Positions 1 to 7,920 of a DNA stretch of 64,000 nucleotides are shown one piece after another (within the stretch, counting starts at the first letter, position 1; the number at the start of each line of letters is the position of its first letter). Location of the stretch: positions 3,911,001-3,975,000 of the forward strand of contig NZ_JACHNC010000001.1 in assembly GCF_014205215.1 (NCBI RefSeq), in the 5' to 3' direction. The notes beneath the pieces are model-generated. The model made no database searches. It saw nothing but the letters and a program-made list of their open reading frames with translations, and had not been told where the DNA came from. This DNA is from Actinoplanes lobatus. GTDB lineage: Bacteria; Actinomycetota; Actinomycetes; Mycobacteriales; Micromonosporaceae. The translations under genes and the position numbers were made by a program.

Positions 1-618
1 ATGGCGAAGAGTGTGGTCGTCCTCGACTACGGCTCGGGGAACCTGCGGTCGGCGGAGCGGGCGGTCGCCCGTACCGGGGTGGACGTGACGGTCACCAGCG
101 ATCTGGCGGCGGCCGCCGAGGCGGACGGTCTCGTGGTGCCCGGCGTGGGGGCGTACGCGGCCTGCATGGCCGGGATCGAGGCGCTGAACGCCGGACCGGT
201 GATCGCCGAGCGGGTGGCGGCCGGAAAGCCGGTGCTGGGCATCTGCGTCGGCATGCAGATCCTCTTCGAGTCCGGGGTGGAGCACGGCGTCGAGACCAAG
301 GGGCTGGGCCTGCTGCCCGGTTCGGTCACGAAGCTGTCCGCGCGGCGGATCCCGCACATGGGCTGGAACACGGTCGACGTCGCCGAGGGCTCGCGGCTGC
401 TGGACGACCTTCCGCCGGGGGCACGGTTCTACTTCGTCCATTCGTACGCGGCTCAGGATCTTGATCTTCTGGGTCACGCCCGGGTGACCACCGCGTCGCA
501 CGACCTGCCGTTCGCGGCCGTGGTGGAGGCGGGCGCGCTCAGCGCCGCCCAGTTCCACCCGGAGAAGTCGGCCGACTCCGGCTACCTGCTGCTGAGCAAC
601 TGGGTCGCGACGCTTTGA
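1..618 (+). CDS. hisH: Imidazole glycerol phosphate synthase, glutaminase subunit HisH
   Basis: Class I glutamine amidotransferase that hydrolyses glutamine and passes ammonia to HisF in histidine biosynthesis. The 205-residue protein has the usual family length. The nucleophile is Cys82 in GICVGMQ, and His186 and Glu188 lie in the C-terminal QFHPEKS motif, so the catalytic triad is complete. The oxyanion region PGVGAY is present near residue 47. The ATG is the first base of the window, so upstream context (normally hisB) is not visible. The gene overlaps the next by four bases and is followed closely by priA; the partner hisF lies about 2.9 kb downstream, beyond an inserted LysR/EamA pair. 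Confidence 0.97.
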   Translation: MAKSVVVLDYGSGNLRSAERAVARTGVDVTVTSDLAAAAEADGLVVPGVGAYAACMAGIEALNAGPVIAERVAAGKPVLGICVGMQILFESGVEHGVETKGLGLLPGSVTKLSARRIPHMGWNTVDVAEGSRLLDDLPPGARFYFVHSYAAQDLDLLGHARVTTASHDLPFAAVVEAGALSAAQFHPEKSADSGYLLLSNWVATL

Positions 619-932
619 GCAAGGAACGCGCCCGGCGCCGGGCCGAGCGGCTCGCCGTCCAGGAACGGGAGAAGGCGGTCCGCGCCCGGCGCGTGGCCCG
701 CCGGGGCCGGCGCCGCGCCTTCCTGCGCTCCCTGAAACCACGGTTCGGCCGGGACGGGCGGCTCTACCACCGCAGCCGCCGGCAGCGGATCGGCATCGTG
801 GTCGTCACGCTGCTGGCCGTCGCCGCCGTCTGGACGCTCATCCCGGACCTGCCACTTCGCATCATCCTCACCGCCATGCTCGTTCTCGCCGTGCCGGCCC
901 TCGTCGTCGTGGTGTTCGGCCGCCGGGCTTAG
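615..932 (+). CDS. Small two-helix membrane protein in the his cluster, function unknown
   Basis: A 105-residue protein starting at TTG, which overlaps the hisH stop (TTGA). The first 55 residues are strongly basic (Arg/Lys-rich). Two hydrophobic segments follow, around residues 57-75 ([15 protein letters not shown]) and 80-100 ([18 protein letters not shown]), so it is probably an inner-membrane protein with a cytoplasmic basic tail. Translational coupling to hisH and the 17-nt gap to priA place it in the his operon. Small membrane proteins at this position are known in other actinobacteria, but I know of no assigned function. It has no recognised catalytic motif. Confidence 0.75.
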   Translation: MSKERARRRAERLAVQEREKAVRARRVARRGRRRAFLRSLKPRFGRDGRLYHRSRRQRIGIVVVTLLAVAAVWTLIPDLPLRIILTAMLVLAVPALVVVVFGRRA

Positions 933-949
933 CTTCGATCAGGAGAAAC

Positions 950-1669
950 ATGACCCTCCAACTGCTGCCCGCCGTCGATGTCGCCGACGGCCAGGCCGTC
1001 CGCCTGGTGCAGGGCGCCGCCGGCTCGGAGACCGCCTACGGTGACCCGCTGGAGGCCGCGCTGGCCTGGCAGAACGACGGCGCCGAGTGGATCCACCTGG
1101 TCGACCTGGACGCGGCGTTCGGCCGTGGCTCCAACGCCGACCTGCTCGCCGACGTGGTGCGGCGGCTCGACGTGAAGGTGGAGCTGTCCGGCGGCATCCG
1201 CGACGACGAGTCGCTGACCCGGGCGCTGGCCACCGGCGCCCAGCGGGTCAACATCGGCACCGCCGCGCTGGAGGACCCGGAGTGGTGCGACCGGATCTGC
1301 GGCGAGTACGGCGACCGCGTGGCGATCGGCCTGGACGTGCGCGGGCGGACCCTGTCGGCGCGCGGCTGGACCCGTGACGGCGGCGACCTGTACGAGGTGC
1401 TGGCCCGGCTGGACAAGGCGGGCGCGTCCCGGTACGTCGTCACCGACATCACCAAGGACGGCACCATGCGCGGCCCGAACCTGGACCTGCTGCGCGAGGT
1501 GTGCGCCGCCACCGACAAGCCGGTCATCGCCAGTGGTGGCGTCTCCACCCTGGACGACCTGCGGGCCCTGGCCACCCTGGAGCCGGTCGGGGTGGAGGGG
1601 GTCATCGCGGGCAAGGCGCTCTATGCGGGCGCGTTCACCGTACGAGAAGCTCTTGCCGTTCTCGGTTGA
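950..1669 (+). CDS. priA: Phosphoribosyl isomerase A, PriA (HisA/TrpF bifunctional)
   Basis: A (beta-alpha)8 barrel isomerase of 239 residues. In actinobacteria the single PriA enzyme isomerises both ProFAR (histidine pathway) and phosphoribosyl anthranilate (tryptophan pathway). Seen here are catalytic Asp10 in LLPAVDV, Arg18, Trp140 in RGW and Asp170 in TKDGT, corresponding to the residues used by the mycobacterial enzyme. The C-terminal phosphate site SGGVST is also present. The window carries trpE, trpC, trpB and trpA but no trpF, which fits the dual role. The start ATG follows AGGAGAAAC. The 3' end overlaps the convergent LysR gene by 35 nt. Confidence 0.95.
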   Translation: MTLQLLPAVDVADGQAVRLVQGAAGSETAYGDPLEAALAWQNDGAEWIHLVDLDAAFGRGSNADLLADVVRRLDVKVELSGGIRDDESLTRALATGAQRVNIGTAALEDPEWCDRICGEYGDRVAIGLDVRGRTLSARGWTRDGGDLYEVLARLDKAGASRYVVTDITKDGTMRGPNLDLLREVCAATDKPVIASGGVSTLDDLRALATLEPVGVEGVIAGKALYAGAFTVREALAVLG

Positions 1670-2543
1670 TCTTCCAAGCCTCACGTAGTGCCTGTTCGGC
1701 GGCCCGGATGGCGGGCCGGGCCGCTGAGGAGTCCCGCCAGGCGAGGACCACCCGGCGAGTAGGTGTCGGATTTATTCGGACAATTCGGACGCCATCCGGC
1801 AGAAAAGAGCGTGCCAGCCGCGGGATGAGGCCCACCCCCAACCCGGCGGCGATCAGCGTCAACTGCGTCTCGAACTCCCCGACCTGGAAGTCCGGAACCA
1901 CTCCGGGCAGGCTTCGGATCAGGTACTCATAGCAGACGTCACCCGCGCGCACCCCGATCCACCGCTCGTCGCGGGCGTCCTCCAGGGTCGCGGTGCCCTG
2001 CAGAAAATGATCATGTGGCACGACCAGGTCGGCGTGATCCTCCCCGAGCGTGATCTTCGAGACCCCGTCCGGGTAGCGCAGCGCCACCTCCGGCCAGTCG
2101 TCCAGCACCGCGAGATCGACATGGCCGCGGCGTAACAGGTCGAGACCCTCGTGCGGATTCACCTCGATCAGCCCGGTGGTCAACTGCGGATGTTCGGTGG
2201 CCAGACGGCGCAGGGCGTGCGGCATCAGCGCCCGGCAGGCGGTCGCGAAGGCCGTCATGGTGAGCCGCCCGGTGACCGTGTCCCGGTGTGCGGCGAGCGC
2301 TGTCTCCGCCTCGTCCAGGCTGGTCAGCACCCGCTCGGCGTGATCGGCGAGGACCCGCCCGGCCTCGGTGAGCCGCAGCCGCCGCCCGTCCTTCTCGACC
2401 AGCGTGGCACCGGTCTCCCGCTCCAGCTTGGCGAGCTGCTGGGAGACCGCCGACGGGGTGCAGTGCAGCGCCTGGCCGGCGGCGAGAACCGTGCCGTAGC
2501 TGGCCACCGCGTGCAGTGCCCGGAGTCTCCCCACGTCAATCAT
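1635..2543 (-). CDS. LysR-family transcriptional regulator
   Basis: A 302-residue LysR regulator. The N-terminal winged HTH spans about residues 1-60 ([28 protein letters not shown]). The C-terminal periplasmic-binding-like effector domain runs from about residue 90. It is divergent from an EamA exporter, and the 73-bp gap holds a perfect palindrome over its own start codon, so it most likely controls both itself and the exporter. The effector is unknown, but regulators of this arrangement often respond to amino acids or small metabolites. Its 3' end overlaps priA antisense by 35 nt. Together with the exporter it looks like an insertion into the his cluster. Confidence 0.9.
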   Translation of the reverse strand: MIDVGRLRALHAVASYGTVLAAGQALHCTPSAVSQQLAKLERETGATLVEKDGRRLRLTEAGRVLADHAERVLTSLDEAETALAAHRDTVTGRLTMTAFATACRALMPHALRRLATEHPQLTTGLIEVNPHEGLDLLRRGHVDLAVLDDWPEVALRYPDGVSKITLGEDHADLVVPHDHFLQGTATLEDARDERWIGVRAGDVCYEYLIRSLPGVVPDFQVGEFETQLTLIAAGLGVGLIPRLARSFLPDGVRIVRINPTPTRRVVLAWRDSSAARPAIRAAEQALREAWKINRERQELLVR

Positions 2544-2570
2544 GTAGCGATGCTACATCGACGGTGTAGC
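2542..2570. promoter_or_regulatory. Probable LysR operator in the LysR/EamA divergent promoter
   Basis: ATGTAGCGATGCTACAT (2542-2558) is a perfect 7+3+7 palindrome with the T-N11-A form expected of LysR sites. A further half-site TGTAGC lies at 2565-2570. The palindrome overlaps the regulator's ATG (2541-2543), which suggests that bound LysR blocks its own start while facing the exporter. Confidence 0.65.
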
Positions 2571-2616
2571 TTATTTTGCTGGTGCTTAACGTTCCGGCCG
2601 GGCGAGGCTGGGCCCC

Positions 2617-3501
2617 ATGAGACCGCGTGACCTCGCCCTCGCCGTCGCCGTGGCGGCCGTCTGGGGATTCAACTTCGTCGCCATCGACGCCGGGCTGGAG
2701 CACTTCCCGCCGCTGCTCTTCTCCGCCCTGCGGTTCGGCCTGGCCGCCTTCCCGGCGCTGCTGCTGGTCGGCCGCCCGCAGGTGCCGTGGCGCTGGCTCG
2801 TCACGGTCGCCCTGGTCCTCGGCGTGGTCAAGTTCAGCCTGCTCTTCATCGGGATGCACGCCGGGATGCCGGCCGGCCTCAGCTCGCTGGTCCTGCAGAG
2901 CCAGGCGATCTTCACGATGCTCTTCGCCACGCTGTTCCTGCGTGAGCGCCCGCGCCCGGTGCAACTGGCCGGGCTGGCGGTGGCGATCGCCGGAGTCGCC
3001 GTGGTGGCCACCCGGATGACCGCGAACCTGCCCGCCTTCCTCCTGGTCATCGGCGCGGCCGCGGCCTGGGGGGTGTCCAACGTCGCCACCCGCAAAGCGT
3101 CGCCGCCGGACACGCTGCGCTTCATGGTCTGGGTGAGCGCCCTGGCCACCGGCCCGCTGATCATCCTCACCCTGCTGGTCGACGGCCCGGCCGCCGACCT
3201 GGCCGCGCTGCGTGCCGTCGACACCGAGGCGGTGCTGGCCGTGCTCTACATCGCACTGATCTCCACCCTCGGCGGGTTCGCCGGCTGGGGCTACCTGATG
3301 CGGCGGTACGGCGCCTCGACCGTGGCCCCGTTCTCGATGCTCGTCCCGTTCTTCGGCATCGCCTCGGCCACCCTGTTCCTCGGCGAGCGGATCCACGGCG
3401 CCGACGTCGCCGGCGGCGCGCTGGTGGTCAGCGGCGTGCTTTTGGGACTGGTCAGGTCCCGCCCGGCCCGGAAACCGGAGCTGGCTAGGGTGGGAGCATG
3501 A
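2617..3501 (+). CDS. EamA/DMT-family transporter
   Basis: A 294-residue integral membrane protein with about ten hydrophobic helices arranged as two EamA repeats. The first repeat begins [15 protein letters not shown] and the second [14 protein letters not shown], which is the family's duplicated WG-x-N signature. Family members export amino acids or metabolites (for example cysteine and O-acetylserine pathway compounds). The substrate here cannot be read from sequence. It is expressed divergently from LysR and its TGA overlaps the hisF ATG (ATGA), so translation of hisF is probably coupled to it. That coupling is unusual for a transporter inserted in a biosynthetic operon. Confidence 0.9.
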   Translation: MRPRDLALAVAVAAVWGFNFVAIDAGLEHFPPLLFSALRFGLAAFPALLLVGRPQVPWRWLVTVALVLGVVKFSLLFIGMHAGMPAGLSSLVLQSQAIFTMLFATLFLRERPRPVQLAGLAVAIAGVAVVATRMTANLPAFLLVIGAAAAWGVSNVATRKASPPDTLRFMVWVSALATGPLIILTLLVDGPAADLAALRAVDTEAVLAVLYIALISTLGGFAGWGYLMRRYGASTVAPFSMLVPFFGIASATLFLGERIHGADVAGGALVVSGVLLGLVRSRPARKPELARVGA

Positions 3502-4259
3502 CGGTCGCGGTGCGTGTGATCCCCTGCCTGGACGTGGACGCCGGCCGGGTGGTGAAGGGTGTCAACTTCGTCGACCTGCGCGACGCCGGCGACCCGGTCG
3601 AGCTGGCCGCCGCCTACGACGCGGCCGGCGCCGACGAGCTGACCTTCCTCGACGTGACCGCCTCCTCCGACGACCGGGGCACCATGCTCGACGTGGTCCG
3701 GCGCACCGCCGAGACGGTCTTCATCCCGCTCACCGTGGGCGGCGGCGTCCGCACCCCGGAGAATGTGGACGTGCTGCTGCGCGCCGGCGCCGACAAGGTC
3801 GGGGTGAACACGGCGGCCATCGCCCGTCCCGCGCTCATCTCCGAGATCGCCGAGCGGTTCGGCAACCAGGTGCTGGTGCTGTCGCTGGACGTGCGGCGTT
3901 CCGGCGAGCAGCCGAGCGGCTGGGAGGTCACCACGCACGGCGGCCGCCGCAGCGCCGGGCTCGACGCGATCGAGTGGGCCGCGCGGGTGGCCGAGCTGGG
4001 CGCCGGGGAGATCCTGCTCAACTCGATGGACGCCGACGGCACCAAGGCCGGTTTCGATCTCGGCCTGATCCGGGCGGTGCGGGCGGTCGTCGACATCCCG
4101 GTGATCGCCAGCGGCGGTGCGGGCGCGGTCGAGCACTTCCCGCCGGCCGTCGAGGCGGGGGCGGACGCGGTGCTCGCGGCCAGCGTCTTCCACTTCGGCG
4201 AGCTCACCATCGGCGAGGTCAAGGACAGCCTGCGGGCGGCCGGAAACCCGGTCCGCTAG
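3498..4259 (+). CDS. hisF: Imidazole glycerol phosphate synthase, cyclase subunit HisF
   Basis: The barrel subunit that joins PRFAR and ammonia from HisH to give IGP and AICAR. The 253 residues match the family length. Acid/base Asp12 (IPCLDVD) and Asp131 (SLDVRR) are present, as are the phosphate-binding GGGVR near 81-85 and ASGGAG near residue 203. It overlaps the upstream EamA gene by 4 nt rather than following priA directly, so the his operon is interrupted here. Confidence 0.97.
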   Translation: MTVAVRVIPCLDVDAGRVVKGVNFVDLRDAGDPVELAAAYDAAGADELTFLDVTASSDDRGTMLDVVRRTAETVFIPLTVGGGVRTPENVDVLLRAGADKVGVNTAAIARPALISEIAERFGNQVLVLSLDVRRSGEQPSGWEVTTHGGRRSAGLDAIEWAARVAELGAGEILLNSMDADGTKAGFDLGLIRAVRAVVDIPVIASGGAGAVEHFPPAVEAGADAVLAASVFHFGELTIGEVKDSLRAAGNPVR

Positions 4260-4269
4260 CCGTTAGCGG
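4253..4269. terminator. Short hairpin over convergent stop codons
   Basis: CCGCTA and TAGCGG form a 6-bp stem with a 5-nt loop that contains both the hisF TAG and the convergent gene's TAA. It is weak and lacks a U tract, but its position makes it a possible bidirectional end. Confidence 0.3.
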
Positions 4270-4691
4270 CCGTCGGCCAGCCGGAGACTGTATTCCCGTA
4301 CGGCGGCGTTGTAGGCCCGCTCGTCCAGCGTCCACTCGCTCCAGCCGGGCCGGGCCGCCCGGTTGAGCTGCGCCTGCAACGTCATCACGGCCGATGACAG
4401 GCCGCTGAACGGCCGGGTCCGCCAGAGCTGCTCACCGGCCGGGGCGATCTCGAACACGTCGTCGTCCACGATGATCAGCCCGGCACCGGCCAGGCGGCGG
4501 ATCGACTCCTCGAGTTCCTCGCGGGTGGGCACGCTGTGGTGCAGGAAATCCGCCGAGGCGAGCAGATCGGCCAGCGTCGCCCCGGTCACCGGCAGCGCCG
4601 CGTGCAGTGCCCGGTCACGCTCCAGGCGCTCGGCGATGACCGCGGAGACGAAGATCCAAGCGTCGTTCCAGTTCCAGTCACCGGCCCCCAT
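4263..4691 (-). CDS. Hypothetical protein, winged-helix-like
   Basis: A 142-residue protein starting at MGAGDWNWNDAW; an upstream in-frame start at 4748 would overlap the yczE-like gene further and is less likely. The middle (residues 40-90) reads like a small winged helix: helices around LADLLASADFL and REELEESIRRLAGAGLI followed by a beta hairpin (IIVDDDVFEIAPAG). The arrangement resembles regulators that sense subunit state, but no family is recognised with certainty. Its start overlaps the 3' end of the yczE-like gene by 14 nt, so the two are probably co-transcribed. Confidence 0.65.
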   Translation of the reverse strand: MGAGDWNWNDAWIFVSAVIAERLERDRALHAALPVTGATLADLLASADFLHHSVPTREELEESIRRLAGAGLIIVDDDVFEIAPAGEQLWRTRPFSGLSSAVMTLQAQLNRAARPGWSEWTLDERAYNAAVREYSLRLADGR

Positions 4692-5340
4692 GCCGCAATG
4701 ATGCCGTGCCGTCGGCGTACCCGGAAGCGAATGTGTCCGGAAGATCACTGCCGGCCGGTTGCGGGACGGTCAGCAACGGCAGGAACAGGTGCACCAGCGG
4801 ACCGATCGCCAGCGCGTACGCGATAGTGCCCACCCCGACTGTCCCACCCAGCAGGAATCCGGCGCCCAGCACGGTCAGTTCGATGCCGGTACGGATCACC
4901 CGCAGCGACACCCGCGGGAGCCGCCCGGCCAGCCCGGTCATCAGCCCGTCGCGCGGCCCCGGCCCCATCCGGCTGCCGATGTAGAGGCCGGTCGCGAACC
5001 CGTTCACCAGGATCCCGCCGACCAGATAGCCGACCCGGCCCGGCATCGTGGCGGCGGACGGCAGCAGCGCGAGGGCCGCGTCCGCCGCGAAGCCGACCAC
5101 GATGAGATTGGCCACCGTGCCGAACCCGGGACGCTGCCGCAACGGGATCCACAGCAGCAGCACCGGGATGCCGGTCAGCAGCACCACCCAGCCGAAGCTG
5201 ATCCCGGTGACCTCGGAGACGCCCTGGTGGAAGACGTCCCACGGGTTGAGGCCGAGACCCGACTCGATCATGAGGGCCATGCTGGCGCCGTAGAGGACGA
5301 GACCGGCGAACAGTTGGGGGACACGGCGCAGCAGGCTCAT
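4678..5340 (-). CDS. YczE/YitT-type integral membrane protein
   Basis: About 220 residues with five or six hydrophobic helices. Family marks are the N-terminal LFAGLVLYGASMALMI, the G-L-G-L-N-P-W-D-V motif near residue 32 and the RMGPGPRDGL motif in the middle, typical of YczE/YyaS proteins. The molecular role is not established. ATG 5340 was chosen over GTG 5349 because purine-rich GAAGAG lies at a usable distance. It is divergent from a MocR regulator with paired boxes between them, the arrangement known for yczR/yczE pairs in other bacteria. Confidence 0.85.
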   Translation of the reverse strand: MSLLRRVPQLFAGLVLYGASMALMIESGLGLNPWDVFHQGVSEVTGISFGWVVLLTGIPVLLLWIPLRQRPGFGTVANLIVVGFAADAALALLPSAATMPGRVGYLVGGILVNGFATGLYIGSRMGPGPRDGLMTGLAGRLPRVSLRVIRTGIELTVLGAGFLLGGTVGVGTIAYALAIGPLVHLFLPLLTVPQPAGSDLPDTFASGYADGTASLRHGGR

Positions 5341-5355
5341 GACAGCCACTCTTCA

Positions 5356-5385
5356 TGCCAATCGGCCGGTGCTAAAGTGCCAATT
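5356..5385. promoter_or_regulatory. Paired direct-repeat boxes for the MocR regulator
   Basis: Two direct copies of TGCCAAT begin at 5356 and 5378, i.e. 22 bp apart (two helical turns), between yczE and the divergent MocR gene. MocR regulators bind direct repeats spaced in this way, so both genes are probably controlled from here. Confidence 0.65.
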
Positions 5386-5399
5386 CATCGGAGGTGGCT

Positions 5400-6854
5400 A
5401 TGACGACGTCGGTACGTGGAGACCAATTGGCCCGCCTGCTCGGCCGGTGGCACGCATTGCCGGGCCGTCGCCGCAGCCCTGACTACGCCGCCCTGGCCGC
5501 CGCCGTCCGCGGGCTGCTGTCCGACGGCCGGCTCGCGCTGGGCGTCCGGCTGCCGGCCGAACGGGAGCTCGCCGAGGCGCTCGCGGTCAGCCGGACCACC
5601 GTGTCCGCGGCGTACCGGAACCTCCGCGAGACCGGCCACCTCACCAGCCGGCGCGGCGCCGGAAGCTGGACCACCCTGCCGCACGGGCACCGGGTGGCCA
5701 CCTCCGGCCTGTGGACGCCCGACGACGACCTCGACATGATCGACCTCGGGGTGGCGGCCTCCGCGGCGCCGGTCGAGCTGGTGCCGGCCGCCCGTGCCGC
5801 CGCCGACGACCTGCCCCGCTACCTCGGCAGCGCCGGCTACCACCCGACCGGGCTGCCCGAGCTGCGGGCCGCCGTCGCCGAGGCCTACTCGGTCCGCGGC
5901 GTGCCCACCTCGGCCGAGCAGATCCTCGTCACCAGCGGCACCCAGCAGGCCCTCGACCTGGTGCTGCGCCTGTCCGTGCCGGTCGGGGCGCCGGTCCTCG
6001 TGGAGACGCCCACCTATCCGAACGCGCTGGCCGCCCTCGCCGCCCGCCGCGCCCGGATCAGCACCCACGGCCTCGACGCCGAAGCCGGGTGGGACGGCGA
6101 GATGCTGCTCGGCGCGCTGCGCCAGACCCGGCCGCGGATGACCTACGTGATCCCCGAGTTCCACAACCCCACCGGCCACCTGATGCCGGCCTCGCTGCGC
6201 GAACGCCTCGTCGCCACGGCACACGCGACCGGCACCGAACTCGTCGTCGACGAGTCGTTCGTGGACCTTCCGCTCGACGGGGCGCAGATGCCGCCGCCGG
6301 TCGCCGTCTTCGACCGGCACTCCAGGGTCACCTCGATCGGCGGCATGAGCAAGGCATATTGGGGTGGCCTGCGGATCGGCTGGGTGCGAGCGTCCGCGCC
6401 GGTCGTGCAACGGCTGGCCGCCATCCGGGTCGGCGTCGACATGGCCAGTCCCGTTCTCGAACAGCTCGTCGCGGTCCACCTGCTCCGCCTCTCCGCGGAG
6501 ATCGTCACGGCCCGCCGGGCCCAGCTGCGGTTCCGCCGCGACGCCCTGGTCGCCGAACTCCGCGTCCGCCTCCCCGAATGGCGTTTCGTCACCCCGGCCG
6601 GCGGCGTCACCCTCTGGGCCGAACTCGACGGCCCCATCTCCAGCGCCCTCTCCCGCGCCGCCGAGGACGTCGGCGTGCGCCTGGCGCCCGGCCCCCGCTT
6701 CGGCCTCGACGGCACCCTCGAACGCTTCCTGCGCCTGCCCTTCACCCTCCCGGCCGACGACCTGGTCGAGGCCGTCCGCCGCATCGCCTCGGTCCGCCAC
6801 GACCTCGACCACGCCACCGCGCCGTCCTGGCGCACCCCCGCCGTCATCGCCTGA
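5400..6854 (+). CDS. MocR-type (GntR/aminotransferase) transcriptional regulator, YczR-like
   Basis: A 484-residue fusion of a GntR winged HTH (residues 28-90; LPAERELAEALAVSRTTVSAAY) to a fold-type I aminotransferase domain. The PLP-binding lysine is Lys318 in GGMSKAYWGG, and PEFHNPTG near 250 and the VDESFVDL aspartate stretch line the cofactor pocket. MocR proteins use PLP as a sensor rather than for metabolism. ATG 5400 follows GGAGG by five bases; an in-frame GTG at 5394 lies inside that ribosome site and is disfavoured. Divergence from a yczE-like gene points to the YczR branch of the family. Confidence 0.9.
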   Translation: MTTSVRGDQLARLLGRWHALPGRRRSPDYAALAAAVRGLLSDGRLALGVRLPAERELAEALAVSRTTVSAAYRNLRETGHLTSRRGAGSWTTLPHGHRVATSGLWTPDDDLDMIDLGVAASAAPVELVPAARAAADDLPRYLGSAGYHPTGLPELRAAVAEAYSVRGVPTSAEQILVTSGTQQALDLVLRLSVPVGAPVLVETPTYPNALAALAARRARISTHGLDAEAGWDGEMLLGALRQTRPRMTYVIPEFHNPTGHLMPASLRERLVATAHATGTELVVDESFVDLPLDGAQMPPPVAVFDRHSRVTSIGGMSKAYWGGLRIGWVRASAPVVQRLAAIRVGVDMASPVLEQLVAVHLLRLSAEIVTARRAQLRFRRDALVAELRVRLPEWRFVTPAGGVTLWAELDGPISSALSRAAEDVGVRLAPGPRFGLDGTLERFLRLPFTLPADDLVEAVRRIASVRHDLDHATAPSWRTPAVIA

Positions 6855-7195
6855 CCCCGCTCTCCGGCACCCGTCACGCTCGGGCGGGCGTTTCGCTCTC
6901 CGGCGGTTCCTTGCGCTTGGTTGGGCGGCTCGTTCTCCGCGGCCCCTTGCGCCTTTTTCACACCCGTTTTCGGTACGGCGTGCGCCGCCCCGCCGAATCC
7001 TGGCCGTCCCGCCGGCGCCACGCGAGCATCTGCCGTCCCCCGGCCTGTGCCGCGCCCGCCGGGCTTAGCCCGGTGGTCCCGCCCCACGCGATCACCTGCA
7101 ACGCAGACCCATGGCGCGCCCGCCGGCTGATCGGTGGTCCGGCCGGTTCTGAGTGCTGTCCCGGGCCCTCCGAAACAGTTCTGGGAGCCGGCCGG
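6855..7195. other. Intergenic 341 bp, no gene recognised
   Basis: Convergent gap between the MocR and PPOX genes. It contains the hairpin CCGGGCTTAGCCCGG (7059-7073), a likely transcription end. Two CCGGCCGG palindromes (7139 and 7188) flank the last 50 bp. Open frames across it have no family resemblance. Confidence 0.5.
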
Positions 7196-7639
7196 TCAGA
7201 TCAGCCAGGCGCCGTCGCGCATCAGGGTGCGGCCGCGGATCTCGTTGACCTCGCGCCAGGCCTGGACGCGGTCCGGGCGCAGGATCAGGAAGACGTACGA
7301 CGGGCCGGCCGTGCGCGGATCCCAATCGTTCTGGCCGGCGTAGGCCTCGCCGATCCCGGGCGCCTCGGAGACCGGAAGCCAGCGGTCCAGCACCGTGTCG
7401 ATCATGATGACGTCGCGGGTGGGGCCGAGCCCGACGCGCGCCCTGCCGGTGGCGATCAGGCTGCGGGCGGTCGGCGACTCCCGGTCCGTGGCCAGGATGA
7501 TCCGGTTCTCGTGCCAGGCGAGGGTGAGCGGCACGAGGTACGGCCCGTCGGTCGCCACCCAGGCATCGACCACCGGGGCCGCGAGACGTGCGAGGGTGTC
7601 GGCCTTGCGCTGGGCTCGTGTTCTCACGACATCGCTCAT
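7196..7639 (-). CDS. Pyridoxamine 5'-phosphate oxidase-like flavin/F420 split-barrel protein
   Basis: A 147-residue PPOX-fold protein. The strand pattern DGPYLVPLTLAWHENRIILAT followed by SPTARSLIATGRARVGLGP is the cofactor-binding portion of the FMN/F420 split barrel. The later WREVNEIRGRTLMRDG closes the domain. The start ATG at 7639 (MSDVVRT) removes an implausible 15-residue upstream extension. Substrate and cofactor (FMN or F420) cannot be told apart from sequence alone. A long palindromic element lies between it and the upstream fadD gene, so the two are probably separate transcripts. Confidence 0.75.
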   Translation of the reverse strand: MSDVVRTRAQRKADTLARLAAPVVDAWVATDGPYLVPLTLAWHENRIILATDRESPTARSLIATGRARVGLGPTRDVIMIDTVLDRWLPVSEAPGIGEAYAGQNDWDPRTAGPSYVFLILRPDRVQAWREVNEIRGRTLMRDGAWLI

Positions 7640-7789
7640 GGCCGCCAGCCTAGGACGCACTAACAATCTTGCCGACTGTCTCAACCGAGTGAACAGCCCT
7701 CACGAAACGCCGGAAGATCACCATGGCGCCTCACCCACCCACCCACAGAACGCCCACCCGACACCTACGGCGGTGCACTCGCCATACCC

Positions 7790-7889
7790 GCAAAACGCCG
7801 CCGGTGTCGAGGCAAGCGATTTGCCGACGCAGCGGGGTGTGCTGCGGCGGGAAATCGCCTGCCTCGACACCGGTTACAAGGCGTTTTGC
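7790..7889. repeat. 100-bp palindromic element
   Basis: Outer arms GCAAAACGCC (7790-7799) and GGCGTTTTGC (7880-7889) are exact inverted repeats. Inside them CCGGTGTCGAGGC-AGCGATTT pairs with AAATCGCCTGCCTCGACACCGG with few mismatches, and CGCAGC/GCTGCG close the centre. The whole folds as one long imperfect hairpin just after the fadD stop. It could be a small non-autonomous mobile palindrome or a strong terminator. Confidence 0.7.
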
Positions 7890-7920
7890 CGCGGAGCGAA
7901 GCGGAGCAATCAGGCCTAGC

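Noticed and set aside
5711..7663. 650-codon plus-strand ORF over the MocR and PPOX genes
   Set aside because: Arg/Pro-rich shadow without motifs; it crosses two real genes.
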